Source: Pseudomonadota bacterium
Lineage (GTDB): Bacteria > Pseudomonadota > Gammaproteobacteria > Burkholderiales > Burkholderiaceae_C
NCBI GenBank assembly: GCA_021783695.1
Contig: JAJXTO010000004.1
Span: 49,234 to 113,233 of the forward strand
DNA length: 64,000 bases
Direction: 5' to 3'
The notes under the pieces are model-generated. The model searched no databases. It had not been told where the DNA came from and saw only the letters and a program-made list of their open reading frames with translations. The first letter of the stretch is position 1; each line of letters begins with the position of its first letter. This document shows positions 1 through 14,250 of the stretch, in pieces. Position numbers and translations under genes: made by a program.

Positions 1-125
1 CGCCTCGCATCCACCCTGACCCCCGGAGCAGGTACAGAAATCGCGTGAATAGGCCCTAGACTGCGAATGCACACTGCCGTTGATCCTGCTGTCAACGTTC
101 CTTCCCCACAGGCGTTCAAGCTCCC

Positions 126-719
126 ATGAAACCAAACCTGATTTTTTCCTCTCTCCTCCTGAGCGCCAGCGCATTGACCTTGTCGGCGCATGCGGAAGGC
201 CCGCCTGTCAGCATCCAGTTCAGCATCGGCACGCCCCCGCCGCCGGTCTATGTCGCGCCACAGCCGGTGTATGCGCCGCCTCCGGTGGTCGTGTCGGCAC
301 CGCCGACCATGATCTGGTTGCCGGAGTTCGGCGGTTATGTCGCTCTGGGGATTGCGCAGCCTTTGTTCTATCTGGGCGGCGCGTACTACTACAACAGCGG
401 CGGCCGCTGGTACACCGGGCCTGGCTATGGCGGCCCGTGGTATCCCGCCGAACGCATTCCACCGGGCCTGCGCCGATTCCGCGATCGTGACTGGCAGCGG
501 GCGCAAGACCGTGCCTACCGCTATGACCGTGACCCGCAATGGAAGCGCTTTCACGCCGAGGGCGCTCGCCCTGGATACCGTCCCGACAATCGTTATCCCG
601 GCGGCCCTCCCGGACAGCGCCCCGATCACGGCCACGGCAACGACCGAGGCAATGGCAACGACCGCGGCAACGGCAACGGCAACGAGCGCGGCAACGGCAA
701 CGGCCGCGACAACCACTGA
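126..719 (+). CDS. Secreted Pro/Tyr-rich protein with Gly-Asn repeat tail
   Basis: Function not recognised. The 197-residue product starts with a clear Sec signal peptide (Lys, then a hydrophobic stretch to about residue 23 ending AHA), then a low-complexity segment of repeated PPVYV/PVYAPPP units (residues 35-60), a Tyr/Gly-rich middle (GGAYYYNSGG), an Arg/Asp-rich part and a tail made of G-N-D/E-R-G-N units (about residues 165-195). It is probably exported and surface-exposed or periplasmic. The protein coded at 16995-17336 has the same PVYV...PP style and may be a distant relative. It is convergent with the histidine kinase gene, with about 30 bp between them. No domain that gives a function is visible; confident only that it is a real exported protein. 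Confidence 0.75.
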   Translation: MKPNLIFSSLLLSASALTLSAHAEGPPVSIQFSIGTPPPPVYVAPQPVYAPPPVVVSAPPTMIWLPEFGGYVALGIAQPLFYLGGAYYYNSGGRWYTGPGYGGPWYPAERIPPGLRRFRDRDWQRAQDRAYRYDRDPQWKRFHAEGARPGYRPDNRYPGGPPGQRPDHGHGNDRGNGNDRGNGNGNERGNGNGRDNH

Positions 720-750
720 GCGGCGCCGTGTCTGCCCTGCGCCGCAGGGA

Positions 751-2286
751 TCAGCGCAGGGGCCAGTCCAGCATCATGCGGGTGCCGTGGCCGGGGCGAC
801 TCTCCACGCTGATCTCGCCGCCGTGCAGGCGCACGATATTGCGCACCAGCGCCAGACCCAGCCCGAGCCCACCTCGGCCGCGGCTGCGCGCCGCATCGGC
901 GCGGTAGAACCGGTCGAACAGATACGGCAGGTGCTCGGCGGCGATGCCGCAGCCGGTATCAAGCACCTCGATGCGCACGCCGTTGGCCTGCGCCTGGGCG
1001 GACAGGGTCACCGTTCCGCCGCGCGGGGTATGCGCCAGCGCGTTGCCGATGAGATTGGCCAATGCACGCTGCAGCAGCATGCGGTCGGCGTGCAGGATCA
1101 GTTGCGGCGCGGCGTGAACCGTGAGCCGCACACCGGCTTCCGCTGCCGTGGCATCGAAGAACTCGGCCAGCGCGCGCAGCTCGTGCGCCACATCCAGCGG
1201 GTCTAGACGCAGCGCGGTATCCGGGTGTTCGGTCTGCGCCAGGAACAGCAGCGCCTGGATCATCTGCGACAGCCGTGCGCATTCCTCTACCGCCGACTCC
1301 AGCGCCTCGCGGTACTGCGCCGGTTCACGCGGTCGGCCCAGCGCCACTTCCAGCCCGCCCCAGAGATTGCTCAGTGGGGTGCGCAATTCATGCGCGATGT
1401 CAGCAGAGAACTGGGAAATGCGGCCGAATGATTCCTCCAGCCGCTGCAGGGTTGCGTTGAACGCCAGCGCCAGTGTCTGCAATTCATCGGGAAGCTGGCG
1501 GGTGTCGAGCCGCAGGTGCAGGTCTTGCGCGCCGATGTCGCGCGCGGCGTCCGCCATGTGGCGCAGCGGGCGCAGGCCGCGCCAGGCAATGACATAGCCG
1601 GCCGCCGCCGCGAAGACGATGGCGGCGAGCAGAACAACGGCGAGGCGCAGCCGGTAGTCGGACAGGATGCGCGACTCCGCAGTGCGGTTGAGCGCCACCT
1701 CCAGGCGCATCGCCTCGGGTGCCGCGCCCGGCGTGGCGCGCGCGGTCAGCGGCAGCATGGCGGTGAGGAAATGCTGATCATGTGGCAGATGCATCTTGTG
1801 CAATCGCGGCGCGCCCTGTGCGTTGGGCAATTGAAAGTCCGCTGTGGTCAAAGCCGGATTGAAACCCGGCGTCTGCAACAACACCCTGCCGCTCGCCGTG
1901 CGCACACGCAGGAACAGATCGCGCGGCGCATCGCGCGGCAGTTTGAGATAGGCCTCCTGCTGCAGCGCGTCGCTGTGCACCGGAAGGTTTTGCAACAGGG
2001 CGGCCACGGTGTCGAGTTTGCGCAGCACCGACTCGCGGTCTTCCTGCGTCATGCGCGCGCTCAAGCCCCAATACACCCAACTGCTTGCCGCCAGCAAGAT
2101 GAGCGCCAGGGTCAGCGCGAACGTCCCGGCCATGCGCGCCGCCAGCGAGCGGGGCGGCAGACCATACTGGCGCAGACGGCGCAGGGCGAAGCCGAGCCAG
2201 CGCCTTGCGCCGCTCCCCTCTCCGGCCCTTCCCGCCTGTGTGGGAGAAGCGAAAAGCGCCATCTCACTCTCTGCCTCACTCCGCAT
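751..2286 (-). CDS. Heavy-metal sensor histidine kinase (CusS/CopS type)
   Basis: Inner-membrane sensor of a two-component system that probably detects periplasmic Cu/Ag or a related metal. The 511-residue protein has TM1 at about 52-75, a periplasmic domain to about 213, TM2 at about 214-234, a HAMP region, the H-box HELRTPLSN with His299, an N-box [10 protein letters not shown] (Asn415), the G1 box DTGCGI (443-448), an F-box [10 protein letters not shown] and a G2 box GLGLGL (473-478). This is a complete kinase. The start at 2286 overlaps the end of the response regulator gene by 11 bp, so the two are translationally coupled; an open frame extends further upstream only as an overlap with the regulator. 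Metal specificity is inferred from the neighbouring HME-RND operon, cupredoxin and multicopper oxidase, not from a motif. Confidence 0.92.
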   Translation of the reverse strand: MRSEAESEMALFASPTQAGRAGEGSGARRWLGFALRRLRQYGLPPRSLAARMAGTFALTLALILLAASSWVYWGLSARMTQEDRESVLRKLDTVAALLQNLPVHSDALQQEAYLKLPRDAPRDLFLRVRTASGRVLLQTPGFNPALTTADFQLPNAQGAPRLHKMHLPHDQHFLTAMLPLTARATPGAAPEAMRLEVALNRTAESRILSDYRLRLAVVLLAAIVFAAAAGYVIAWRGLRPLRHMADAARDIGAQDLHLRLDTRQLPDELQTLALAFNATLQRLEESFGRISQFSADIAHELRTPLSNLWGGLEVALGRPREPAQYREALESAVEECARLSQMIQALLFLAQTEHPDTALRLDPLDVAHELRALAEFFDATAAEAGVRLTVHAAPQLILHADRMLLQRALANLIGNALAHTPRGGTVTLSAQAQANGVRIEVLDTGCGIAAEHLPYLFDRFYRADAARSRGRGGLGLGLALVRNIVRLHGGEISVESRPGHGTRMMLDWPLR

Positions 2287-2959
2287 CACGCGCCTCCAGC
2301 ACATAGCCCACACCGCGCACGGTGTGCAGCAGCGGCGCGGAGAAGGGCTCGTCGAGCTTGCCGCGCAGGCGGCGGATATGCACGTCCACCACATTGGTGT
2401 CACTGTCGAAGTTCATGTCCCACACCTGCTCGGCAATCAGGGTGCGCGACAGCACTTCGCCGGCGCGCCGCGCCAGTAGCGCCAGCAGGGCGAATTCCTT
2501 GGGCGTGAGCGCCAGCCGCTGGCCACCGCGTTCGGCGCGCTGGCGCGGCAGGTCGATGCGCAGGTCGGCCACTTCCACCACCTCGGGCAGCCGGGCCGGG
2601 CCGCGGCGCAGCACGCTGCGCACCCGCGCCAGCAGCTCCGAGAAGGCGAAGGGCTTGACCAGGTAATCGTCGGCCCCCAGCTCCAGCCCGCGCACCCGGT
2701 CGGCCACGCCGTCGCGCGCGGTCAGCATGAGCACCGGCGTGGTCTGGCGCGCGCGCAGATCGCGCAGCACGCTCCAGCCATCGCGCCCGGGCAGCATGGC
2801 GTCCAGAATGATGAGGTCATAGGGATGGGTCAGCGCCAGATGCAGGCCGTCGATGCCGTCGGCCGCGACGTCTGCCACAAAACCGTTCTCCCCCAGGCCG
2901 CGCTTGAGGTAGGCGGCGGTCTTGGCTTCGTCTTCGACGATCAGAATGCGCATGCGCAA
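2276..2959 (-). CDS. OmpR/PhoB-family response regulator (CusR/CopR type)
   Basis: DNA-binding partner of the adjacent kinase. The 227 residues hold a full receiver domain: acidic pair Glu9/Asp10, phospho-acceptor Asp53 in [12 protein letters not shown], Thr80 and Lys102 (VKPF), followed by a winged-helix effector domain with the usual [11 protein letters not shown] and [13 protein letters not shown] signatures. Its gene is divergent from the outer-membrane factor gene of the RND operon, about 100 bp away, and a perfect TGACG-N4-CGTCA palindrome (3003-3016) sits in that gap. The architecture of this box is that of the CusR operator, so the regulator probably binds there and controls both itself and the pump (inference). 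Confidence 0.94.
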   Translation of the reverse strand: MRMRILIVEDEAKTAAYLKRGLGENGFVADVAADGIDGLHLALTHPYDLIILDAMLPGRDGWSVLRDLRARQTTPVLMLTARDGVADRVRGLELGADDYLVKPFAFSELLARVRSVLRRGPARLPEVVEVADLRIDLPRQRAERGGQRLALTPKEFALLALLARRAGEVLSRTLIAEQVWDMNFDSDTNVVDVHIRRLRGKLDEPFSAPLLHTVRGVGYVLEARDAE

Positions 2960-3002
2960 TTATCGATCCGAGCGCGGCGGCTTGAAGTATCCGTCTGCAA
3001 CA

Positions 3003-3016
3003 TGACGGAATCGTCA
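3003..3016. promoter_or_regulatory. Palindromic box TGACGGAATCGTCA, probable operator of the metal response regulator
   Basis: Perfect inverted repeat of 5-bp arms (TGACG / CGTCA) around GAAT, in the gap between the divergent regulator and RND operon. The known CusR box has arms TGACA and TGTCA with the same 4-bp spacing. The identical 14-mer occurs at 17546-17559. Binding by this regulator is inferred. Confidence 0.6.
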
Positions 3017-3062
3017 CGCAGGCTTCATGTGCGCGCCTGACTCCGCGATGCAACATGAGCGC

Positions 3063-4544
3063 ATGCAAACCCCTCACCGCCGTCATGCCGCCCGCAAGCC
3101 ACTGCTCGCTGCACTGCTCGCCGCCCTGCTGGGCGGCTGCGCCAGCGCGCCACCGGCCCAGCGCGGCGTCACGTTGCAGAGCAGCGCGCTGGCGCTGGAG
3201 CAGAGCAGCCTGCGCGATCCCGGCTTGCAGCACTTCATCGCCGTGCAGACTGGCGCGCCGCAGGCCGCCGGGCAGCCCTGGACGCTGCAGCGCCTGAGTC
3301 TGGCGGCGCTGTATTTCCATCCCGATCTGCAGGTGAGCCGCGCCAGTGAGCAACTGGCCGAAGCCGATTTGCAGATCGCCCGGCAGCGTCCCAATCCCAG
3401 CCTGCAGCTCGGCCTCAAATACGGCGGCGCTGCGGCACTGATGGCGCCCAGTCCGTGGACTGTGGGCGCCGCCATCGGCCTGCTGCTGCAATCGCACGCC
3501 CAGCGCGCGGCGCAGACGGCGCATGCCCAGGCCGGAGTCCGCGCCGCGCGGCGATTGCTGCATGCTGTGCGCTGCCAGGTGCGCGCCAGAGTGCAACAGG
3601 CGGGGATCGCGCTCTGGGCCGCACAGCAACAACTGCTCCTGCAACAGCAGGTGCTCGACGCTGCCCTCGCGCTGCAGAGCCGCGCCGCCGCGCGGGCGCG
3701 GGCCGGCATGGACTCACCGCTGGCCGCCGCGCTGGCGCAGCAGTCCGCACAGGACGCAGCGTTGCAAAAAAGCCGTGATCTCGGCGCGGAGCGCGCCGCA
3801 CAGATTGCTCTGGCCACGGCCATCGGCGTGCCCGATGCCGCCTTGCAGGGCGTGCGCATCGATTTCTCCGATTTGGATGCCGCCCCGCCAGACCCTGACG
3901 CCGCCGACCTGGCGCGCTTGCGCCGCAAGGCACTGCTGGAGCGCGACGACGTCCGCGCAGCCTGGCAGCGCGTGCAGGCGGCGCAGGCGGCGCTGCAATT
4001 GGCGCAGACCTTGCGCGATGGCGGTGCGCCGTCCATCGCCCCAGGCGCCGAACGCGATCAGGGGGTCAACCGGCTGGTCCTCGGCGTGCGCGTGCCGCTG
4101 CCCCTGTTCAACCAGCACCAGGGCCAGATCGCTGCTGCACGCGCCCGGCTGGCGCAGCGCGAAGCCATGCTCAAGCAGACGCAGGCACAGGCGCTCGCCC
4201 GCATCGAACAGGCCGAGACCGCCCTGAGCGCGGCGCAGGCGCAGGCCCGCCAGAGCGCGCAGTTGATCGCCGTGAACAGCGCCCTGCTGGCCGCCGACAG
4301 TGCCGCGCAGGCCAAGGGGCTGATCGGCCCGGCGCAGCCGCTGCGGGCGCAACTGCGGCTGCTGTCGACGGAACGCGCCGCCTTGCAGGCGCGCGCCGCG
4401 CAATGGCATGCCTACGCGGCCCTGCAGTCCGCACTGCAGCAGCAGATTCCGCCGACAAAAGCACAGCGTCCCGACACCTCCCCAGTTCCTGCGGCCTTGT
4501 CGGCGCCCACCCATCTGTCCCGCGTCATCTGGCGCACGGAGTAA
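3063..4544 (+). CDS. RND efflux outer-membrane factor lipoprotein (CusC/CzcC, TolC family)
   Basis: Outer-membrane channel of a tripartite metal exporter. With the ATG at 3063 the product (493 residues) begins with a lipoprotein signal ending LLGGC, Cys26 being the probable lipidated residue. Two long Ala/Gln/Arg-rich segments (roughly residues 80-240 and 290-460) are the alpha-helical coiled barrels typical of OEP proteins; the string VPLPLFNQHQGQIAAARARL is the family's hallmark in the second half. ATGs at 3027 and 3048 are also in frame; 3063 was chosen because it leaves a normal N-region and has GAG upstream. It is followed after 5 bp by the adaptor gene, so the three pump genes form one operon. 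Confidence 0.88.
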   Translation: MQTPHRRHAARKPLLAALLAALLGGCASAPPAQRGVTLQSSALALEQSSLRDPGLQHFIAVQTGAPQAAGQPWTLQRLSLAALYFHPDLQVSRASEQLAEADLQIARQRPNPSLQLGLKYGGAAALMAPSPWTVGAAIGLLLQSHAQRAAQTAHAQAGVRAARRLLHAVRCQVRARVQQAGIALWAAQQQLLLQQQVLDAALALQSRAAARARAGMDSPLAAALAQQSAQDAALQKSRDLGAERAAQIALATAIGVPDAALQGVRIDFSDLDAAPPDPDAADLARLRRKALLERDDVRAAWQRVQAAQAALQLAQTLRDGGAPSIAPGAERDQGVNRLVLGVRVPLPLFNQHQGQIAAARARLAQREAMLKQTQAQALARIEQAETALSAAQAQARQSAQLIAVNSALLAADSAAQAKGLIGPAQPLRAQLRLLSTERAALQARAAQWHAYAALQSALQQQIPPTKAQRPDTSPVPAALSAPTHLSRVIWRTE

Positions 4545-4549
4545 ACCAA

Positions 4550-5556
4550 ATGCAAGCGCGTTTCAAACGGATTTTCTACGCCAGCGTCCAGCTCACGGCC
4601 AGCCTGTACCTCGCCGGATGGGCCGCGGCCGCGGCGCGCGCCGCCTTGCCACCCGCGGTGGTGTGGAGCGCCGCGCAAAGCCGGTCTGCCGACTTGCAGA
4701 TCCGGCACTGCGCAGCTGCGCCCCATCGCCCGCAGTTCACCGCCAGTGCCACGGTGCAGAGCCCGGCTGACCTGTTGCGCGTGCTGAGCGCACTGGATGC
4801 GGCGCAGGCGCAGGTTGCGGTCGCACAAAGTCGCCTTCAGCTCGCCACACTGCAGGCGCAGCGCGCCAAAGGGCTGTTCGACACCGGACAGAACGTTGCG
4901 CTGGCCACGGTGCAGCAGGCCCAGGCAGGCGCAGCGCAAGCGCAAGCTGGGGTAAGCAGCGCGCAGGCCGCGCGCGCTGTGGCGCAGGCACAGCTCACGG
5001 CCGATCTGGGCCCGGCTTTGGCTGCGCGGCTGCGCCAGGACGCGCAGTTGCGGCAGTCCATCCTGAGCGGGCGCGACTTGGTCGTCGCTCTCAGTCTGCC
5101 GCCCGGGCAGGCGCTGCCCCCGGCTGCGCAAGTGCGGCTGCTCGGCCCCGCCAGCCCGCACGCCGTGCAGGCCCGCATCATCGGCCCGGCGGCGGCGGCA
5201 TCCAGCCAGTCGCAAGGGCTGCGCGAGGTGCTCGTCGCCCCGGCGACGAACGGTCTGATGCCGGGACTGCAACTGCAGGCCGAGGTGCAGTCCGCGCAGA
5301 CGCAGTCCGGCGTCTGGCTGCCGGCAAGCGCAGTGGTGTGGATCGGTGGCCAGGCGGTGGTGTTCGCCGCCACGCCAGCGGCCAATCACGCGCTGCAGTT
5401 CGCGCCGCGCGTGGTGTCCACCGCCTGGCCGCTGCGCGACGGCTACGTGCAGCAAGGCTGGGACGCGCTCGACGTGGTGACACGCGGCGCCGGTCTGGTG
5501 CTGACACCGCCGCCCAGCCCACATGCCCTGCCCACTAGCGGCGGAGATGACGACTG

Positions 5557-5557
<1 letters not shown>
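4550..5557 (+). CDS. RND periplasmic adaptor, shortened (CusB/CzcB type)
   Basis: Periplasmic membrane-fusion subunit linking the pump to the outer-membrane factor. The 335-residue product starts at an ATG 5 bp after the previous stop and ends in a TGA that overlaps the pump start by one base. It has a signal-like N-terminus (to about residue 31), a coiled-coil hairpin at about 75-152 containing the typical GLFDTGQNVALATVQQAQA turn, and a beta-rich C-terminal half with VWLPASAVVWIGGQAVVF, which is standard for adaptors. What is odd is the N-terminal half: the two lipoyl half-motifs that normally bracket the hairpin are not visible, and the protein is clearly shorter than CusB. It could be a reduced but working adaptor. 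Position in the operon makes the role secure. Confidence 0.82.
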
Positions 5558-8694
<3,137 letters not shown>

Positions 8695-8776
8695 GACCAG
8701 ACCGCACCTTCCCCCACCGGGCGCGGCGATGGACGCATCCGGTTGCATCACCCCACCCATCGTTCAGGAGATCGCC

Positions 8777-9331
8777 ATGCACACATCCCACTGCCCACGC
8801 CGCATTCCCCACATGCTGCGCCACTCCGCCGCTGCACTGGCCGTTGGTTTGCTGCTGGCGCCAGTCAGCCACGCCGCCACCGCCGCGAACACTCAGCCTG
8901 CGCCGGTGTATGTCCACATGAACGGCGCGAACATGTTCCTGGAAAACGTGGTGGTGGTGCGCCCCGGACAGGACGTAGTGTTCGTCGATCAGGACACCGG
9001 CGCGCACACCATCATCGGCTACGCCCCACTCACAGGCAAGACCAGCACCCGTTTCGATGGCGCGGTGCAAGGCACACCCGGCCCGGGCCACCCGGTGAGC
9101 ACCTACTCCATTGCGTTCAAACACCCGGGCCTGCAGTTCTATTACTGCTCGGTGCATGCCGAATTGATGAAGGAACCCGGCGGACGCATGGTGCCGAAGA
9201 AGCGTCCCACGGTGCATGGCTTCGGCGACCCGATGGCCGGGCTCATCATCGTCACCAGCGACAAAAAACTGCTGGCCGACAACCCGGCGACGACGCACGA
9301 AAAAACCCTGCCGGACTATTTCGGTGGCTGA
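8777..9331 (+). CDS. Periplasmic cupredoxin-domain protein
   Basis: Small blue-copper-like protein, probably a periplasmic copper binder or electron carrier. The 184-residue product begins with a Sec signal (cleavage near residue 33, after SHA) and ends in a cupredoxin fold with all type-1 ligands in place: His77 in GAHTIIG, then Cys124, His127 and Met131 in YYCSVHAELM. The start is fixed by an AGGAG 6 bp upstream. It lies 82 bp after the pump gene, on the same strand, and is convergent with the multicopper oxidase with only 2 bp between the stops. The pairing suggests that both handle periplasmic Cu(I), the cupredoxin perhaps as shuttle (inference). Confidence 0.86.
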   Translation: MHTSHCPRRIPHMLRHSAAALAVGLLLAPVSHAATAANTQPAPVYVHMNGANMFLENVVVVRPGQDVVFVDQDTGAHTIIGYAPLTGKTSTRFDGAVQGTPGPGHPVSTYSIAFKHPGLQFYYCSVHAELMKEPGGRMVPKKRPTVHGFGDPMAGLIIVTSDKKLLADNPATTHEKTLPDYFGG

Positions 9332-9333
9332 GT

Positions 9334-11019
<1,686 letters not shown>

Positions 11020-11137
11020 TGGTCAATCGGATGCTCCGTAATGTATGCAGAGAAGCCCGATGGCGTTGTGTGCAAATGTCATCCAGCTGTGACGATTCGC
11101 TAAGCATGCGCTCAGTCCTGAGGACGACACTCCTTCC

Positions 11138-11156
11138 ATCGCAAACGGTTTGCGAT
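11138..11156. promoter_or_regulatory. 19-bp palindrome in the oxidase/PepSY divergent promoter region
   Basis: ATCGCAAAC-G-GTTTGCGAT: two perfect 9-bp arms around one base, 50 bp before the PepSY start and about 120 bp before the oxidase start. A second small palindrome, GTCCTGAGGAC, lies at 11115-11125. The shape suggests a dimeric repressor or activator site; which protein binds is unknown. Confidence 0.4.
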
Positions 11157-11206
11157 CGCCGCATCAGCCGGTGTTTCGCTCGCAAGAGTTCACAAGGAGT
11201 TTGATC

Positions 11207-11530
11207 ATGCAACAACGCAACAAAGCCGCATTTCTGTTCGCCAGCGCGCTGGCGCTTGGCCTGGCCGGCGCCGCCGGTTCCGCCTATGCCATGGACGGTT
11301 CGCAGTACTCCAAGGAGGCCAAGGTGACGCTGGACGAAGCCCGCGCCATCGCCCTCAAAACCATCCCAGGCGCCACCATCACCGACCAGGAACTCGAAAA
11401 GGAAAAGGGCGGCAGCGGCCTGCGCTATTCCTTCGATCTCAAGGTTGGCAACGCCGAGCATGAAGTCGGCGTGGACGCCCAGACCGGCGCTGTGCTGGAA
11501 AACAGTGTCGAAGGGCCGAACGCGGATTAA
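11207..11530 (+). CDS. Small periplasmic PepSY-domain protein
   Basis: Exported 107-residue protein with a Sec signal (residues 1-27, ending AYA) and one PepSY domain: VTLDEARAIALKTIPGATI, then a Glu/Lys-rich linker and SFDLKVGNAEHEVGVDAQTG. PepSY domains occur in small periplasmic proteins next to metal two-component systems and may bind or inhibit partner proteins; the exact job is unknown. An AAGGAG lies 7 bp before the ATG. It is divergent from the multicopper oxidase and is followed by a strong intrinsic terminator, so it is probably transcribed alone. Membership of the metal block is inferred from position. Confidence 0.86.
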   Translation: MQQRNKAAFLFASALALGLAGAAGSAYAMDGSQYSKEAKVTLDEARAIALKTIPGATITDQELEKEKGGSGLRYSFDLKVGNAEHEVGVDAQTGAVLENSVEGPNAD

Positions 11531-11603
11531 CTCGAACGAGCGCCCCTCGGCTGCACTGGCAAGCGGACCAGTGACACGACTCCCTCGGCAATACTCCCTC
11601 TTC

Positions 11604-11626
11604 GCCCGGCTCAGCCGGGCTTTTTT
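11604..11626 (+). terminator. Rho-independent terminator after the PepSY gene
   Basis: GCCCGGC-TCA-GCCGGGC hairpin (7-bp perfect stem) followed directly by six T. It ends the metal-resistance block and faces the DUF5666 gene, which is on the other strand. Confidence 0.85.
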
Positions 11627-11637
11627 ATGCGTCGGCG

Positions 11638-13314
11638 TCAGTGATCGAGGCTGATCTGCTGCGCGAGATTCTGCCCGCCAGACTGGATGAAACTCACCTC
11701 GACCTTCGCCCCATTGGTCAGCGTTCCGCCCGTGGGCGTGACACCGTTGATCTGGATGGTCAGGGCGTTGACCTCGAAGCTGGTGGCCGTGAGGCTGTAG
11801 AGCGTGCCTTTGGTTTTCAAGACGGATGCGGAAGATCCGTCGCTGGAGCCGGGAGATCCGCTGACCCCCTGGAAGGACACGCTGTAGGCCAGCAGGCCGC
11901 TCGCGGTCTTGGTGGCCTCGATCTCCACACTGGCACCAGTGACCAGCTGCGCCGCCGCTCCGTTGCTGAATACCGCATTGGGAGCGAGCGTGACCTGGAA
12001 GGTCTGGGCCGCGCCGTCGTCCTGCACGGTCAGGCTGAAGACGCCGCTGGCCAGATTCACTGCACTGACCGTGCCTTGGTAGTCCACCGTCCCGCCGTCA
12101 GGCGCCTGGCTCAGCACGGCCACGCTGCTGGCTGTCACCAGATTGCCGCTGCCAGCGTCGACCTGGCCGACCACGTCCACGAAAACGCCGTTGCGCAGCG
12201 GGGCGACTGGGCCGCCGGAGAACACCACATTCGCAGCGGAAGCATTCACCGGCACGCCGCGCACCAGAAAATTGCCCGCACTCACATAGCCGGTGATGGT
12301 GCCGCGCAACTCCACCTGCGCGAGACTGTTTACAGCGGTGCGCAAGGACGTGGCGGCAAGCACCCCGGTGGACGCATCGGACTGTCCCTGCACGACCACA
12401 TAGGCGCCATTCGTCAGGCTCTGCACCGCGCTGGCGAGATTTGCCGCGCCCGCATCGACCGGAATGCCCGAAACCTGGAACCGGCTGCCGGACAACTGCG
12501 TCACCAACCCGCCCACCTGCGCCGGGCCGGACACGCCGCGCAGGGTGCGCACGTTCACCGCGCCCGCGGTGATGGCGCCATTTGCCGCAGCGGGCGTGTT
12601 GCTCCAGACGTTCACCAGCTGCCCGTTCGCCAGTGCCATGCCTGACGGCGTGACCACGGTCGATGCGCTCGTCTGCACCCGTGTCGAGCCAATCTGGAAG
12701 CTGCCGTTTGCCACGTTGAGATTGCTGACCACGCCGGTCAGCCGTGTCACCGGATTGCTGGCTGGCAATTGCTCGATGCGCGTGGCCTGGATATAGCCCT
12801 GCCCGTCCGCACTCTGCCCGTAGGCGCCATGCACCTCCACCTGCATGCCATTTTGCAGACTGGAAAAATCGTTCAGTCCGGTGTAGTAGGTCACCGGCCC
12901 GGCAGCCGCATTGCGGTTCACCAAAACCGCAATGCCGTTGACGGTGAAGCCGCCGGCGGCGAGATTGGCGACAGGCCCCATCAGCTCGGGAGCGATCACA
13001 ACCTTGCTCGGATGTCCCTGGGCGTCGAGGCGGATCTCCAGTTGATCGCCCAGGTTCACCGCCGTGGAGGCGGTCTGCACCTCCTCGTCCTGGTCGGTAC
13101 CCGCGTAGTACACCGGGCTGGCGCTGTTGTAGGCGGTGCCGTCCAGCACCACACTGCCGAAGCCGGTGACCGTGCCGGTGGAAATACCTGTGCCCCCCGT
13201 GCCGACGCCACCCGTGGTGGCAACCGTGCCTCCGCCCCCACAGGACGCCAGCAAGGCGATCAGCAGAACCAGCGCCGCTGCGCCCAGAGTGTGGATGTGT
13301 TTTCTATGCATCAT
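11638..13314 (-). CDS. DUF5666-repeat lipoprotein
   Basis: Exported lipoprotein of unknown function. From the ATG at 13314 the product has 558 residues, a lipoprotein signal ending LLASC (Cys25) followed by Gly4, then a run of about six similar beta-rich modules built on the pattern F-x-V-x-G-I-x-V-x-A/N ... L-x-N-G-x-x-V-x-V-x-G (for example GGFTVNGIAVLVN and NGAYVVVQGQSD). These resemble the OB-like DUF5666 domain. The start overlaps the end of the DUF6502 gene by 11 bp (ATGATGCATAG), so the two are coupled. An upstream extension of the frame exists only inside that gene and was not used. Likely outer-membrane or periplasmic; partner of the DUF6502 protein by context. Confidence 0.8.
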   Translation of the reverse strand: MMHRKHIHTLGAAALVLLIALLASCGGGGTVATTGGVGTGGTGISTGTVTGFGSVVLDGTAYNSASPVYYAGTDQDEEVQTASTAVNLGDQLEIRLDAQGHPSKVVIAPELMGPVANLAAGGFTVNGIAVLVNRNAAAGPVTYYTGLNDFSSLQNGMQVEVHGAYGQSADGQGYIQATRIEQLPASNPVTRLTGVVSNLNVANGSFQIGSTRVQTSASTVVTPSGMALANGQLVNVWSNTPAAANGAITAGAVNVRTLRGVSGPAQVGGLVTQLSGSRFQVSGIPVDAGAANLASAVQSLTNGAYVVVQGQSDASTGVLAATSLRTAVNSLAQVELRGTITGYVSAGNFLVRGVPVNASAANVVFSGGPVAPLRNGVFVDVVGQVDAGSGNLVTASSVAVLSQAPDGGTVDYQGTVSAVNLASGVFSLTVQDDGAAQTFQVTLAPNAVFSNGAAAQLVTGASVEIEATKTASGLLAYSVSFQGVSGSPGSSDGSSASVLKTKGTLYSLTATSFEVNALTIQINGVTPTGGTLTNGAKVEVSFIQSGGQNLAQQISLDH

Positions 13315-14209
13315 CACGGTCGTCTCCGGTTGCCGTGTGGTCGGGCGTCGGCGTCTGCTGCGAGACATCCTCCGCCCAGTAGTAGGCGCCAAAACGCAGG
13401 CGGCAGGTGGCATCCGCACGACCCTGATCGGCCGCGTAACGCCGGGTGGCCTCGGCAATCATTTCGCTGCGCGCCTGCGCCCACAGCTTGCGCGCCAGCT
13501 CGCCCAGTTCTCTGGATGATTCAGGCGTGACGCCCTCGGCAAACACGCTCTGCTCAAGCCGGGGCGACTGCCCCAGCAGATTGCCCACCGCCGCAGCCGC
13601 ATGATCCGACAGATTGGAGCCGAACAGTTCGAGCAGATCGCGCGATCCGGGTGGCGGCACAAAGCCGTCCTGGTGCGGCACGATCAGCTCCTGGCCCTTC
13701 ACGGTCTTCACCGTCACCAAACCGAGACGCAGCAGGTCGGTCAATGCGGTAAAAGGGTGGATGTCCTGCGTCACGCTGCGCGCCAGGGTTTCAAACGACG
13801 GCGCCGTCCCCAGACGCGGCAAGGGCTTGGGGCGTTTGCGCCGGTCGCGATACAGCGGGTCCTGCACCCAGCGGGCAAACACCTGCGAACTGATCGACAT
13901 TTCCTGCGCAATCCGGCCACTCAGACCGTTCACACGCCATTCACGCACATCCTTGCGGTGTACGCCACTGAGCAGGCTGATGGCTGAATCCGTGTCTTTC
14001 TGCCCCGAACGCAGCAGTTCCAGCCGGGCCTGTTCGATGAACAGCGGCTTGAGTTCCGCGGCAAGTCGGGTGTAGTCCAGCCCGCTGGCCAGCAGCAGGC
14101 GCGCCAGCGGCGCCATGACCTGCGCCAGCGCCCGCAGCACATCCTCCGACGGAGGCAGCGGATGCTCTGGTGGTGGGGAGCAAGGCAGACGGCGCGGAGG
14201 GCGTCCCAT
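13304..14209 (-). CDS. DUF6502-family cytoplasmic protein
   Basis: No signal peptide or TM segment. The 301 residues show a helical N-terminal half (VLRALAQVMAPLARLLLASG, then a stretch KDTDSAISLLSGVHRKDVREW that looks like a helix-turn-helix), a basic linker KRPKPLPRLG, and a C-terminal half typical of DUF6502. I recognise the family by overall appearance, not by a catalytic motif; it may be a DNA-binding regulator. It is transcribed with the DUF5666 lipoprotein (11-bp overlap) and divergent from another lipoprotein gene, with an AT-rich promoter region and an ATGCAA-N8-TTGCAT inverted repeat between them. Confidence 0.72.
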   Translation of the reverse strand: MGRPPRRLPCSPPPEHPLPPSEDVLRALAQVMAPLARLLLASGLDYTRLAAELKPLFIEQARLELLRSGQKDTDSAISLLSGVHRKDVREWRVNGLSGRIAQEMSISSQVFARWVQDPLYRDRRKRPKPLPRLGTAPSFETLARSVTQDIHPFTALTDLLRLGLVTVKTVKGQELIVPHQDGFVPPPGSRDLLELFGSNLSDHAAAAVGNLLGQSPRLEQSVFAEGVTPESSRELGELARKLWAQARSEMIAEATRRYAADQGRADATCRLRFGAYYWAEDVSQQTPTPDHTATGDDRDDA

Positions 14210-14250
14210 GATGGCTGGAGGTCAAGTGCTGTGGCGTTGCTGGAAGTTTA

